A stretch of 64,000 bases of DNA. Source: Macrocybe gigantea (taxonomy: Eukaryota > Basidiomycota > Agaricomycetes > Agaricales > Callistosporiaceae). Where the stretch lies: assembly GCA_011319805.1 (NCBI GenBank), contig SJRY01000283.1, positions 62,001 to 126,000 of the forward strand, given 5' to 3'. Each line of letters opens with the position of its first letter. Position 1 is the first letter of the stretch. Position numbers and translations under genes: made by a program. Positions 22,176-34,000 of the stretch are shown here, one piece after another. The notes beneath the pieces are model-generated. The model saw only the letters and a list, made by a program, of their open reading frames with translations, was not told the DNA's origin and made no database searches.

Positions 22176-23593
22176 TCAAGCCGAGAGCCTGTCACGGAGG
22201 AGCTTCTTGAGCTTCTCTCCGTCCTCGGCAAATTTCTTAATGCCCTCGTGCAACTTGTCAAATGCCATCTGGTCCTGCAAGAGAGCCCAACGGAAATCAG
22301 GCTCGTTGTTGATGTAAGACACCTTGGGCAGCGGCTGGGCTTGAGCGGCTGGATTGGAAGAAAGGAGCTCAACGGTAGATTCGGCATAGTCGCGGATCTC
22401 GGGCTTACCGGTTTGAGCGTCGAGCTTCTTGGGGACGGGCTCGGTCGACTTCTTGAGTTCTTCGAGAAGCGTTGGCGAGATCGTCAGGAAGTCAACGCCA
22501 GCCAAGGACTTGATCTCGCCAGTCTGGTCGGCTGTTAGCAATCTCGCCTGTTTGATAAGGATTACCAGCTTACGTTGCGGAAGGAGGCTCCCATGACGAT
22601 GGTCTTGTAGCCGTGCTGCTTGTAATAGTTGAAGATGCGCTTGACGGACTGAACGCCTGGGTCGTCGTCACCATGGTAGTCCTTGCCTGTGTTTTTCTTG
22701 TGCCAGTCCAAAATCTGATCCATATGTCAACAAGGCCGATAGCGACAGCAGCAGAAAAGAGCTCAGAAACTCACTCGGCCGACGAACGGCGAGATGAGGG
22801 TCACGCCAGCCTCAGCGCAGGCGACGGCCTGAGCAAAGCCAAACAGAAGCGTGAGGTTGCAGTGAATCTGCTCGTCGCGCTCGAGCTCGCGCGCGGCCTG
22901 GATGCCTTCCCACGTCGAGGCGATCTTGATCAGGACGCGCTCCCTGCTGACGCCGAGCGACTCGTACAGCGCAATGAGCTCCTTGGCCTGCCGGGTGTGC
23001 GACGCGCGGTTTGACTTGGTCAGCAGGAGGTGCAGACTAGAGGGAACACACGTACCTTTGCCTTGGTTCCTTCTTTGTCGAAGGAGAGCCGGGCATCGAC
23101 TTCGGTAGAGACGCGGCCAGGAATGATCTTCAAGATCTCTTTCCCGAATTCAACAAGCTGCAGCGAAACACGCCACAGTCAGTTCCTCGCTCTCCGCTCA
23201 CCAGAGGACAATGAGTGGGGTAGAGACACGCACCAGCCTGTCGAGGGCGACGTTCGCCTGAGTGTCGACGTCACCGCCTTTTTCTTTGGCGAATTTGACG
23301 GCGGCGTCGATGAGCCGCTGATAGGCGGGCTTGCCCGCAGCGGCCAGGATCAAGGACGGGTTCGTGGTAGCATCCTACACCGTCCGGAGTATCAGCGCTG
23401 CTCGCGCTTTTACATCTACATCCTAGGTAACGACGCATACCTGGGGTTTGTAAGCGTCGATGGCTTAACGTCCGGTCAGTCAACTCGTCTTTCACCGATC
23501 TACAAGCACTTCAAGGAACTCACTCTCAAAGTCACCAGAGTCCGAGACGACGATCGTACCAGTCTGCTTAAGGAGGTCCAAAGAGGTCGTCAT
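22176..23593 (-). CDS. TAL1: transaldolase
   Basis: Cytosolic enzyme of the non-oxidative pentose phosphate pathway; it moves a dihydroxyacetone unit from sedoheptulose 7-phosphate to glyceraldehyde 3-phosphate. ATG at 23593; exon 1 23593-23524 ([20 protein letters not shown]), a 24-nt exon encoding IDAYKPQ, then [20 protein letters not shown] and further exons. [13 protein letters not shown] carries the Schiff-base lysine, followed by [37 protein letters not shown] and YNYYK-type and MGASFRN motifs. The last exon (about 22525-22176) has [18 protein letters not shown]. About 320 residues, as in yeast Tal1. Five or six introns, all GT..AG. The gene looks intact. Its 3' end and flank have a degraded duplicate on the other arm of the inverted duplication. 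Confidence 0.93.
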
Positions 23594-24430
23594 GATGGAA
23601 AGATCTGAGGAGGAAGACGGTGGTGAGCGGGTTCTCAAAAAGTTATCGATACTGCAATGTTATAATCGGAAGATCACGTGCGTGATGTCATGCACGTGAG
23701 ATCGCGGATTCAACGCGAATCTCCGTTTGGCCGGAAAATCCTCTTGACGGACCAGCACGACCCAATGATTTTCGCGGAACTTGCAGATTTCCATGTGCGG
23801 TTCACACTTCTACGCCCGGCGGCGAGCGTATCATGGTATGATCTCAGTATATGAATCCTCCCAAGTCTCCAATACATTCAAGTCTACCTTTATGGTCCCT
23901 GTTCTTCTCAAGCTCACACGGGAGTCGGAGCCAGCAGTGGGTGTGCTCTCGACCCTCTTCAGATTGCTGATCCACCTTGACAATCTCCGTCTTCACTGCG
24001 TCGCGCGGCTCCGTTGTCCCCATTCGCTGCGCTGACTCGCACGTTGCCATTGATCTCGGTGACTCTTCGGACGACGCATCGACCGGAGGGAAGAGCTCGC
24101 GGCGCCTTTCAACTGAGATCGAACTATTTCGAGAAGAATAAACCCAAGCCGGTTCTGGATCCGGCTCTTCATGATGATATAAGCGTGTGTGATGCTTTTC
24201 TTTCTGTCAAGGACGACACTGGTATGTACCGTATGTGTCTAAGCGTCTCGGCTCTCACAATGGGCGCCCGGTCCAGATTTACAGACTGTATCGAATATAT
24301 ATATACCTTTTACATTCGCCCATATTTTCTGATACAGAACAGCGGAGAATCTATCTCTGGCGCTCTGGAGGTCCGTTTATAATTTCAAGGTCAGGAGCTA
24401 ATTAGTCCCAATAGTCATTTCAAAGCTTAT
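23594..24430. other. intergenic upstream of transaldolase
   Basis: Contains the transaldolase promoter. A plus-strand stretch (24060-24240: GRARGAFQLRSNYFEKNKP) has protein-like composition but no complete domain and no clear exon borders. Otherwise nothing recognised. Confidence 0.4.
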
Positions 24431-24439
24431 CCAGTACAA

Positions 24440-24790
24440 ATGACGGATTGCCTGTCGCCATGCCTACAATGTTAAGTGGCCCTAGGATGCGTTGCCGCAA
24501 TGCTATAGCGCCGCGACACCCAGAGTTAATAGCATGCCTGGCAGCTCATCCGTCTACCGCCGTGCTCCTCTAGCAGAAAACGGCAACGGCGAGCGCCACT
24601 GTTGTCGCCAAGCCTCCTCAGCATTGTCTATTCCTGGCCTCCTCGATTACGGCTTTTGTTCCAGGATCGTCAGGGTGACGGGCTCCCACAGCATTCGTCG
24701 GTTTCTTTCCTACCACTCGTTGTATTCCGGTTATGCATACATCGCCCCATGCCTGGGCTTACTCGATCTGTGGTCAGCGAGCTAGTCTGG
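24440..24790 (+). repeat. left copy of a 330-350 bp direct repeat flanking the coiled-coil kinase
   Basis: Diverged direct repeat matching 27395-27765 in the same orientation. Shared blocks include CGACACCCAGAG, AGAAAACGGCAACGGCGAG, GCCAAGCCTCCTCAGCATTG and CTATTCCTGGC. Both copies contain a plus-strand stretch reading like ASATVxAKPPQHCLFLASSI, with a stop in this copy. Possibly relics of an element or of a duplicated short gene. Confidence 0.65.
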
Positions 24791-25096
24791 GACGTCTGGG
24801 GGCGAGAACTGATCAGCGGCAGCGGCGACATCATGTTCCCGCCACGTCCACTTTGCCGTCGCCCTTTTTTGTTGTTCGTGTACCTCAATAGAGAAAAGCA
24901 ATTTTTTTCCATGTTGTTCTATCTACAGGACCTTGTGCGGAACATGAGAATGAGTACAAAAGAAGACCTCTTGGTAGAAAAAGTTTGCGAACAATGTCCA
25001 TGTTTGAAAAGATGTATGCGAATACATGATACAGTCTAGTGTATACATCTTACATGCGCTATACTTGAACACAACATGACCAGAACCTCCGTTTTT

Positions 25097-27283
25097 CTAA
25101 TCTTCATCACTATAGAATAAAGGGTGGATCCAGCACTCGCTCGGAAGTGCCTTTAGCTCATCATAACTCTCTGGGTTTTTCGCCTCTTGTGCCAAATTGT
25201 ACCATTGCCTCCAGAATTTCGAATCCTGAACTGCCCGCCACCATCTAGACAGTATTTTTGCAGTCTCAGAGCTCTTCACTTTCACATTTCCGCTTCTGAT
25301 CCTTTTCCATGCATAGGGAAAGAGTGCCGTGTGAACAAGAAGCAGCCATGCACACAAGTCGTGCTGTGGTTTCGGAGTGTACGGTTTGTTAAGTTCACCA
25401 ATCAGTTCCTGCGGAACACAGATATATCCACCCTCGTATCGTGGCTGTTCAATCCCATTTTCCACAGCTGATCCAAAATCAATCAGCATCCCCCTTGGAC
25501 CACCTCTAGTCTCTACACAGACAACATTATCCCATCTCACATCACGATGTATAATGTCGAGTTGATGAAGATATTGCAATGCATTGAGGACGTCGTTGGA
25601 GATGGTGATGAAATCAAGTGGTAGGATTGTCTGAAAATTGATGGGATTGATGGGTTCGCCCACAGGATAAATGCCAAGTTCACGCGTGTCTTTAAAGTCA
25701 TTGGCGCACGAGTCATAAAATATCAGACGAGGGAGATTCGGATGGTTTTGTTCGGTGATCTTGAGCAGGAACTTCAACTCGTTACCAATGTCTAGCGGAG
25801 ACCTCGGAGTGGCACAGACATCCTGCCTTTTGACGATAACTCGTATCGGCATAGGCAGGTCATCGGTGCGAAGGTATGTTCTGGAGCAAGAAGTGAGGCT
25901 GGTACGATCCAAAACGAATTCCGCTACGTTGCAGACACCATGGGTAAATAATCTCTCGAAAGACCCGAGGTCCTTGGAGAATTTCGGGATGGCCGACAGA
26001 TACCGTTCGTCTGAATGCCTTGCGATAAAATAACCGAGTGCGACATATAAAGGTATGCACTCTGACTTTCTAACAATAGCTGGACTGCCAGGATGGAAGA
26101 CGACGTCTAAAATGTAGCTTTCTTTGATGTTGGATAACAGGGTCATGTAGCCCAATCGGTTCGGTTGGTGTCTGCGAAGCGCGTAGATGTAGTCTAACAA
26201 TTGTCCAAAGCATTCAGATGTGAGCAATTTCTTCGGGTGCTTCCACTCTATCGTGTTACAGACGGTCGTCGCTTCCGCCCTCTTGCAACGGTCATTGACG
26301 GTGGACTTGTCGGGTGATAGGTTGTCGAGGTAATGGATGGCATGGGTATCAACAAGCGTCATGCCAGCATTTTCAAAGAGGGGTAACAATGCCCTGAAGG
26401 CCGGTTCATACATTTGCTCTTCTTTCGTGATATCCTCTTTCTGCATGTCACGAACGAAATTCGCGATTTCAGGAGTTTCACAATAATCATTCACGTTAAT
26501 GGAGAAGGAAGAAACTTGATGCTCTTCAAAGAATTGTGCACGCGTAGTGGAACCTTATCCATGATTATGAAGTGAGAACTGTCGTTGTGATCTAGGAAAG
26601 ATACGCACCTTTGGGGATATGTTCGTCGACAGCGAGTTTGGACAAGTGGCGCTCCTCCTTGAACAGTCTGATCCAAAATTGCTCTTTTTCCTCAAATGCA
26701 GTCTCCACACGGGACAGTTTTTCCTCCAACTTGGCCCGTAATGATTTTTCCAGATCGTACAGTCTTTGCGTGGACTGTTCTCGTTCCTGCAACGTCGCCT
26801 TTTCTCGCTCCATATTGCACAGTGTTTGTGTGAACTGTTGCTGCAATGTCACCTTTTCCTGCATGAACTGGTGCTGCAACGTGGCCTTTTCTTGTATGAA
26901 CTGTTGCCGCAACGTGGCCTTTTCTTGCATGAACTGTTGCCGCAACGTGGCCTTTTCTTGCATGCACTCTTCCCGCAACATCGCTTTTTCTTGCCCCATG
27001 TCGTACAGTCTTTGTGCGAACTCTTCCCGCAACGTGGCCTTTTCTCGCTCCATATTGAACAGTGTTTGTTGTACGATCTCCATCACCTTCAGCTCCATCA
27101 TCACCAGGAAGTGCTCAACATAAGTATCCGCCCAATTTTTGTTGCCCTGAAGAGCATAAGCGATTGCATCTTGGAGGACTGCATAGGATCAAAACATGTG
27201 GCATGGTAAATGAAAAGGACTGGCAACTGACCTTTAGACTCGTCTGGCGTCAGCTTGAATTTAGGGGTCGTATGTTCGGTCAT
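25097..27283 (-). CDS. coiled-coil protein kinase-like protein, copy 1
   Basis: Three exons, 27283-27232, 27178-26609 and 26553-25097, give 692 residues with consistent phases. Residues about 35-200 form a long charged coiled coil with tandem ten-residue units (QEKATLRQQF and variants, about 26790-27060). From about residue 228 the protein matches fungal FunK1-like kinases: ALRRHQPNRLGYMTLL, MPIRVIVKRQDVCATP, then HRDVRWDNVV (catalytic Asp and Asn, about residue 543), MLIDFGSAVEN (DFG, about 566) and GGYICVPQELIG (activation segment). All catalytic residues are present, so activity is plausible; substrates are unknown. A nearly identical kinase domain with a much shorter coiled coil lies inverted at 39441-41287. 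The gene is bracketed by a direct repeat. Confidence 0.85.
26790..27060 (-). repeat. coding 30-bp minisatellite (coiled-coil repeat)
   Basis: Seven to nine units of about 30 bp, with the core TGCAACGTGGCCTTTTC on the plus strand, encode repeats such as QEKATLRQQFM on the minus strand. The repeat preserves frame and heptad-like charge pattern. It is absent from the paralogue at 39441. Confidence 0.85.
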
Positions 27284-27394
27284 GGTGGTCGCTGCACAAA
27301 TCGTGGTTCCCTTACGTAAGGAGAATAGTCAACGCTCTCGTCCACTGTGTTCGTTCAGGGATGAGATATCCGACGATGCAACAGAATTTCACCC
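27284..27394. other. promoter region of coiled-coil kinase copy 1
   Basis: About 110 bp between the kinase start and the right copy of the direct repeat. Confidence 0.35.
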
Positions 27395-27765
27395 AGGTCG
27401 CCTATCGTTATGCATACAGTGCTAAATGACCCCGGGATGTTCTCAAATGCCGATTTACTCGGTTGCCGAGATGCCATAGCGCTGCGACACCCAGAGACAA
27501 TAGCATACCTGGCAGCACATCCGTCCACCACCGTGCTACTCGACCAGAAAACGGCAACGGCGAGCGCTACTGTAATCGCCAAGCCTCCTCAGCATTGTCT
27601 ATTCCTGGCTTCCTCGATTATGGCTTTTTTTTCCAGGAGTCGTTAGGATGACAGACTCCCACAGCATTCATCGGCTTCTTTCCTGCTACTGGTTGTATTC
27701 TGGTTATACATGCGACGTTCCACGCCTCGGGTTACTCGGTCTGTGGGCAGCAAGCTAGTCTGAGG
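27395..27765 (+). repeat. right copy of the direct repeat flanking the coiled-coil kinase
   Basis: Matches 24440-24790. Here the plus-strand reading CRDAIALRHPETIAYLAAHP continues openly for about 78 codons (27410-27646), so this copy is less decayed than the left one. Its identity is unknown. Confidence 0.65.
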
Positions 27766-30046
27766 ACTTTTGGGAGCGAGGACTCGGCCTGCTGCTTCCT
27801 GAAATGTCGGGTCGAGGACGTCGCCTTGAGCAAATCTTCAGCGTTCCGCGTCTTTGCTCTCACTCTTCTGCCCATGACCTCTCTCACGCCGTTTGATGAC
27901 GTCCGAGTGTCCCCATACAAGAATCTTGCCTTGACATGCTCGGCGATTTCTCGCTATTGATATTCCCCGAGACAAGGACGATTGTTCTTTTACCTGAGGT
28001 GAACTCGAAAGCACCCAGAGCCGGGAAAAATCAACAACGGCAATTCGTGCATAAGGACGGGTGCCGTATCGCCCGTATGCTGAGCCCGTTATATTTTCTA
28101 CAATGCGGATGAGCCGACTGCACGCGTATGTTTTGTCTACGGCGACATCGGCGTTTCTGAAGCGGCAGGGACACATTTCGGGTTCAGAGGCTCGGTGGTA
28201 GGATAGGCTTAATCCCGTACATGCGTGGCGTGGCATCGTCCCTTCTCACTCCCAGCACACCGAGACAAAGAGACAGTGACAAGGCATCAGGGACGGCCCA
28301 ATCTCCATGGACGACGAACAGACACGGCTGTGTCGATCCTCCGCTATCAGGTCGTGCCTTGCTCCCATTCGCTTTACCCGCGTCGCCATTTCACACAACC
28401 CCGACACGTATCCGCTTATCTTTTCTTTTCTTGACTCATTTTCTTTTGTTCTGCATTCGCTGCTCACTGCGAAGCCGGCTCGGCACTCTACCCTTGTCAA
28501 TCACGACGTGTCAATGCATTTTACGGAGCGATTCGCATTGGAGTAAACGCAATTGCGAATGGCTCCGGGAGGCAAGGTGCTAGGGGCAATGCCTGTCGTC
28601 CGATGTTCGCATGTGGATTTTCCTTTTTTTTAGGCTAGTAGCACCGCTGACGGGAGGTCAGGACTCAGGACATGGGTCTGCTGGAAGATTCTGTGGAACT
28701 GTTCGCAGTGATTGGGCTGACTTGGACGAGCGCGGACTGTGGCTGTGACTCTTTACGTCGTTGCGGCTGTGCTGGTTTGAGGACGAGAGTGAGTCATTTG
28801 CGAAATACGGGCGCTTTGAGGTGAAGATGGCGATGTTGACCGCTCTTCGTAATGTTGGCTCTTTCTTTTCCGGAATGTCTTTGTATTTGCACTCCTTATA
28901 GAGATGAGGAGGTGCTATAACCCGAGGAAATATGCAACATTGTCGATTTTGCAAAAGCAAAAAGAGTGATCATGATGTGAATGTCACGTGTCCCCCTGGA
29001 CGCGAACAGCCACAGCAAGACTCATCCCAAGAGAGAGTTGGGAACCCTCCCAAAAGCGGTCAGATCAGTTTATCAGGGCCACCGCCACTGGACGACTAGG
29101 AGCATTCAGCGTCACTTTCTAGATGCTCTATCTCGTTTGTCCTTCACAGCTTTCTTTTTTTTTTTTCCTTGCGCGTTTCCAGAACGGCTTGTCGAGTCAG
29201 TTGCTGCCCATGCCTTTGGTTTTCTTTGTGGCGCTCTTCACTGCTGTGGACGAATTTGATTCTATTTCCGGACGCGAAGGAGCGATGCTCGTCTGTCTTG
29301 CTGCTGTGCGCACTCGGATCCGGGTCTGCCCCCCAACTAAAGAACAGGGATCCAAATGGGCGTGTCACTGTCATCTGCTGGGGTTTCTTCTGTCTTTGTA
29401 TCTTGGTATTCAATTAAGATGAAGCACTGGCAGGTCGGCACGGCGCTAGGAAGGGGAGAGAGATAATATTAAACACGATGAGGAATGATCTATCGCGCAT
29501 CTTGGCGCCCACGTTCCGGAAATCTAGGCTCCTGTTTTCGTCCGAGGGGGGTTGGCCTTTGCCCCGTCTGTAGCGCGCCGCTTTGATCTGAGAGCTCGGG
29601 CTTTCGCTGACGGAGGTTTCGGGACGGTCATTTTGGGTGTGTCTTGTCTGTCGTTCGTATACTTTCCTCCCGCCCCCGCATCACCGTCACCGACCCCCCG
29701 CCCTGCCGATCTGCTTCAGGAATTAGGTCGAATCTTGCCGGGTTGGTATGACTAGGTGTGACTGATGTGTGCGGATATGTAGTTGTATGGACGGAGGTAA
29801 CTATGCTTCGTGCTCTGCGACCGACCGACTTGTCCTTGTCCTTGGGAGCGGGTATATATATGTTGATTGGCCTCCGGGGTTTGTCTTCCCTGTGCTTCTT
29901 GTTCCTTCGATCTCACTCCCCCACACGAGTGATTCCGAGTCTTTTTTTTCGCGTTCTGCTTATTGCGGATCGACATCGCTATATCGACACGCTGAAGACA
30001 GCCTGAAAGTATTATCAAACCTGTCATCGCGGTGCGAAGGAAAGGG
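27766..30046. other. intergenic, about 2.3 kb with no supported gene
   Basis: Several frames of 60-130 codons on both strands, none with a motif or splice-supported chain. T-rich stretches near 29150 and 29940. The last part is the leader of the glutathione transferase gene. Confidence 0.45.
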
Positions 30047-30933
30047 ATGTCGCGATACTCGTCGTCTCGCTCGTCCCCTCCAGTGATCACTCTCTACGAC
30101 ACGCCGGGGCACACGCCGCAGCCCTGGGCACCCAACATCTGGCGAGTCAGGTGAGTCATTCTCAGTCCAACCGATTCAAGCGCAGCAAAGATGGAATGAT
30201 TTCTCTCTCTCTTTTTTTGTATTTCAGGTTTATTCTGAATTACAAGCGTCTGCGGTACCGCACAGTATGGGTCGAGTTCCCGGACGTGGAGGCGACGCTT
30301 CGGGGGATCGAAGCGCCACCGAGCTCGCTGCGGTCTGACGGACGACCGCTGTACACTCTGCCAGTGATCGTCGACCCGACGCGCAACCCTCGCGCGCCGC
30401 AGGTGCTGTCCAACACGAACGTGATCGCCGAATACCTCGAGGCGACATACCCAGCGCGACCTGTCTTCCCTGAGGGCGCGCGCGCCGTGCAGACGCTGTT
30501 CGTGCATTATATCATGGAGGTGTTCTCGAAGCCGCTGTTGCCGATCATGGTGCCGTTGAGCCATCAGCAGCTTCCGGAGCGCATTCGGTCGCATTTTGGC
30601 GGAGCGCCGGCGCCGGCGGTTGCGCTTCCGCCTGGCTATACGTATGCTCAGGGGATGCATCATTCATCTGGCACGCAGAGGGAGCAGGCGTGGAGCGCTG
30701 TGAAGGAGCAGTTTGATTTTTTGGCTATGGTGCTAGACAAGAATGCAGGAGATGGAGATGGGACGGTGGTGATGGGGTACGACGTGTCGTACGCCGACTT
30801 TGCGTTGTGCTCTGTGTTGATTTGGATTGAGAGAATGGCACCTCACGATGGATGGGCAAGAGTAAGAAGCTGGAACGGTGGAAGATGGAACAGGCTATGG
30901 GAACGATGCAGAGAATACATGGACGAGTTTTGA
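30047..30933 (+). CDS. glutathione S-transferase, GSTFuA/etherase-like
   Basis: Two exons, 30047-30150 and 30228-30933 (269 residues). The thioredoxin-fold N-terminal domain begins VITLYDTPGHTPQPWAPNIW, then FILNYKRLRYRTVWVEFPDV and LYTLPVIVDP (cis-Pro of the glutathione site), with VLSNTNVIAEYLEATYP (glutathione-binding Ser/Asn region). An all-alpha C-terminal domain follows with DVSYADFALCSVLIWIERM. This pattern matches the fungal GSTFuA class related to bacterial LigE etherases, which bind wood-derived phenolics; that role is inferred from family only. Stop at 30931-30933 lies only 80 bp before the ATG of the next gene on the same strand. No defect seen. Confidence 0.85.
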
Positions 30934-31013
30934 GAAATTATTATTTATTTTGTTATATTATGTAATAAATGCCCAAACTGGTTGCCAACGATCGCATAGT
31001 CTCTGCTAGTTTC

Positions 31014-34000
31014 ATGGCTGCCTCCACCTCCTCCTGCTCACCCTCCTCCTCCGCCGTCACCATCCCAATCCCTGGCAAATCCATCCTCAAACGGCCCCCA
31101 CAGCAGCCCCAGTCCCTCTTTACTCGTCTCACAACAAAGTTCCTGCCCCAGAGCCAACCGAACAGCGGTCCCTCGTCACCCGCCGATGCAATCGCAGCCT
31201 CCAAGCCGCTCAAGCGCGCACACTTTATCCTCCCGGAGCTCACGATCGTGTACCCCATCTCGTCACTCAATCCGCCGTCTACGCCCACGCTTAAGGAGGA
31301 GAAGCGCGCTATCGAGGACCGCGAGGCCGAGCGCAGGAGAAGGGTCGTGCGCCGGAATAGCGCCGCGTCGCTGCGTACCGTGCATAGCGCAGCAAGTGGT
31401 GCTAGTGCCGGTGCAGGTGTCGGTCCGCCCACGCCGGAAGCGGACGAGTGGTGGTCCCTTGAGCAGGTCGAGTCGTTCTACCGCGAGTGCTGCGTGGGGT
31501 GCGACGAGGAGCCCGATCCTGCCATCTCGGCCGCGTTCAAGGTACGTACGCTCGCTAATTCGCCTCGATGATTTGAAAAGCGGACGGAGCACCTGAACGG
31601 CTCAAGAAACGACAGACAGCTTCGCCGGGCCAACTGCGCGCCGTCGACTTTTCAGGCGTGCAGCTCACTCTGACCTCCGCGTCGATACTCTCTGACGTCC
31701 TCACCATCGAGTGGGGCCTCCGCAAGGCCGTGTTTCGCGAATGTGATCTGGACGAACATGTCGGTCCTGTGCCTCCAATCCTGTTGCTTCGAAACTCATT
31801 CGTTCCATCGTCAGACCCTGAAACCCGTCCTTCATGCACTGCTCATCCCAAACTCCTTGACCTTTCTCTCCGTCGCATCCAACCGCCGCCTCAAAGCGCC
31901 AGCCTTTCGCCTGATCGGCGCGTACGTCCTAGAGGTACGTCATTCCCCCCGCCCTTCTCTGCACTGCCTCGGATTCGCAGCCAATTTCTGATCCACCTTC
32001 GTCATCATTCTGTCGTTCATCAAGGCGGCCACGTTGCAGTTCCTCGATCTGTCGCAAAACGCGCTGGACAAAAAGTCGGTAGAGTACGTCGTCGCGGCGC
32101 TCAAGACCGCCCCGGAGCAGGGACTCGAGTCGCTCCGTCTCGATGATTGCCAGCTCCGTCCGCCCGCGCTCGAAGTGCTGTGTACGCGCCCCCTCCACGT
32201 CTCGCTGTCGTTCTGATACTGATGCCTTTGCAGCACGCGCCGTCCGAACGTCGTCCCTCCGACACATCTCCCTCCGCCACAACCGTATAAACGCTACAGG
32301 TGCCGTCGCGCTCGCCCTCATGATCAGAGACTACCCCGATGTCGTCCCCGCCGGACTTGTTTCGCCCATGCCAACCCCCACTCTCTCCAGCTCCGCTACC
32401 GGCACACCCTCGTCATCCTCCACCTCATCGCCATCTTCCTCTGTCTCCAGCCTACCGATCCTTTCACCCCCGGCCACGCCCATGACGCCGACGCCGACGC
32501 CGACTCATCCCTTTCCGCACGTACACACCGCCGCACAAACGCCGACGACGCTGACGCCGCCCATGTCCGCCCCTGCACATGCGGGATCTGCTCCGGCGCT
32601 GCCACCACCGCCGCGTCATCCGCCACTAGGCATTCAGACGACGTACACGCCGTACATCCCGCGCTCGAAGCGCGCATCGGTCGTGTCTGCGGCGTCGGCG
32701 ATTGCGCGCACGCCGAACCCGCTTGGCGCGACGGGTCAGCCTGTACCGATTATCACGTCGTCTCCGCAGGGTGGGGTCACGATGAGGCATGCGCCGCCCG
32801 CTCTGTTGGCGATGCAGGCGACGCACGGGCATGGGCATGCATATGGGCACGGGCAGATCCCGGCCAGTGCGGGGCCGACGATGTCGCACTTTGGAGATCA
32901 CGGTCATGCGCATGTGCAGCAGGGATTGGGGAGGTTTTATGATCATGGGCACAGTGCGGCGCTGCTGGACAAGGTGCGAGCTCTGGATGCGTTGCCGCGG
33001 GTCGGTGCGCTCCGGACGCTGGATCTCAAAGGCAATGATCTGCGCGTGAGTTTGCCTCGAATGTCATTTGTTGTGCTCTAACTCGCTGCGTTGGGGTTAG
33101 ATGGGTATCACGTACATCGCACAAGTTCTGAAACGGAATCGGACGCTCAAGGTGCTGAATCTGAGCGAGAACAAGTTGGACGTCGCGGGCTTGGTCGCCA
33201 TCGCGGAGGCGTTGGTGTGTCTTTACTGCTATCTCACGTGACTAACGTATATGAAGCGAGTGGCTGTTAGAAATACAACTCCTGTCTCGAGACTCTCGAT
33301 CTTAGCAAAAACCCGTGTTGTGGACCAGGACTCGAAGGCGTTCGTCCCTCTTCTCTTTCATCCTTCCTCTATTCTGACTCACCTTGTGTGGCACAGGTGC
33401 AAGCGCTGCGAACGGCGTTCACGCTCAACGCGTCACTTAAGCGGCTCTTTCTGTCCTCGACCGGGATGACCTCTGCTGGCGCGATCGCGCTGGCCGAATT
33501 TCTGCCTGAATCGGCGTCGCTCCTGCATCTCGACCTGACGCTGAACTCTTTGGATCTCGCCGCGGTTATGGCGCTCAGCTCGGGTTTGAAGGCGAACCAT
33601 GTGATGCGGTGCTTGGATTTGAACATTCCACCGGACGATGAGGAGTTTGCAAAGTGAGATTTTTTTGAAAATTTTTTGTGGTTCGTTTAGTTGATCGGTG
33701 TTGCGTAGGATGTGTCGAGAGATTTTGAGCTCATGCGTACGCAATACCGAGGAGGCGGAGAGGAGTTCGCATGTGGTGCAGGGCGCTAATGGAGACGAGG
33801 GTGCGAAGATGTTGAGGAAGGGAGTGTGGAATATGATCGAGGAGAGCGAGCTGGCAAAGTCGATCAGGTTGGAGGACGAGGCAAAGGTATGTATCTAACG
33901 GTGTTTTTTCTATATATTTTCAGATCTGAAGAATGCGTTATATGAAAGATGGAAGCATCCGTCACCGCTCGTGCAAAGGCGTGCGTCGTCGCGCTCACAA

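Noticed and set aside
24014..24382. Stretch GRARGAFQLRSNYFEKNKP considered as an Argonaute N-terminal relic
   Set aside because: The resemblance is to a few residues only, and no PAZ or PIWI sequence follows.
26790..27060. Tandem repeat considered as a CRISPR-like array
   Set aside because: Units are contiguous, without spacers, in frame within a coding exon, in a eukaryote; it is a coding minisatellite.
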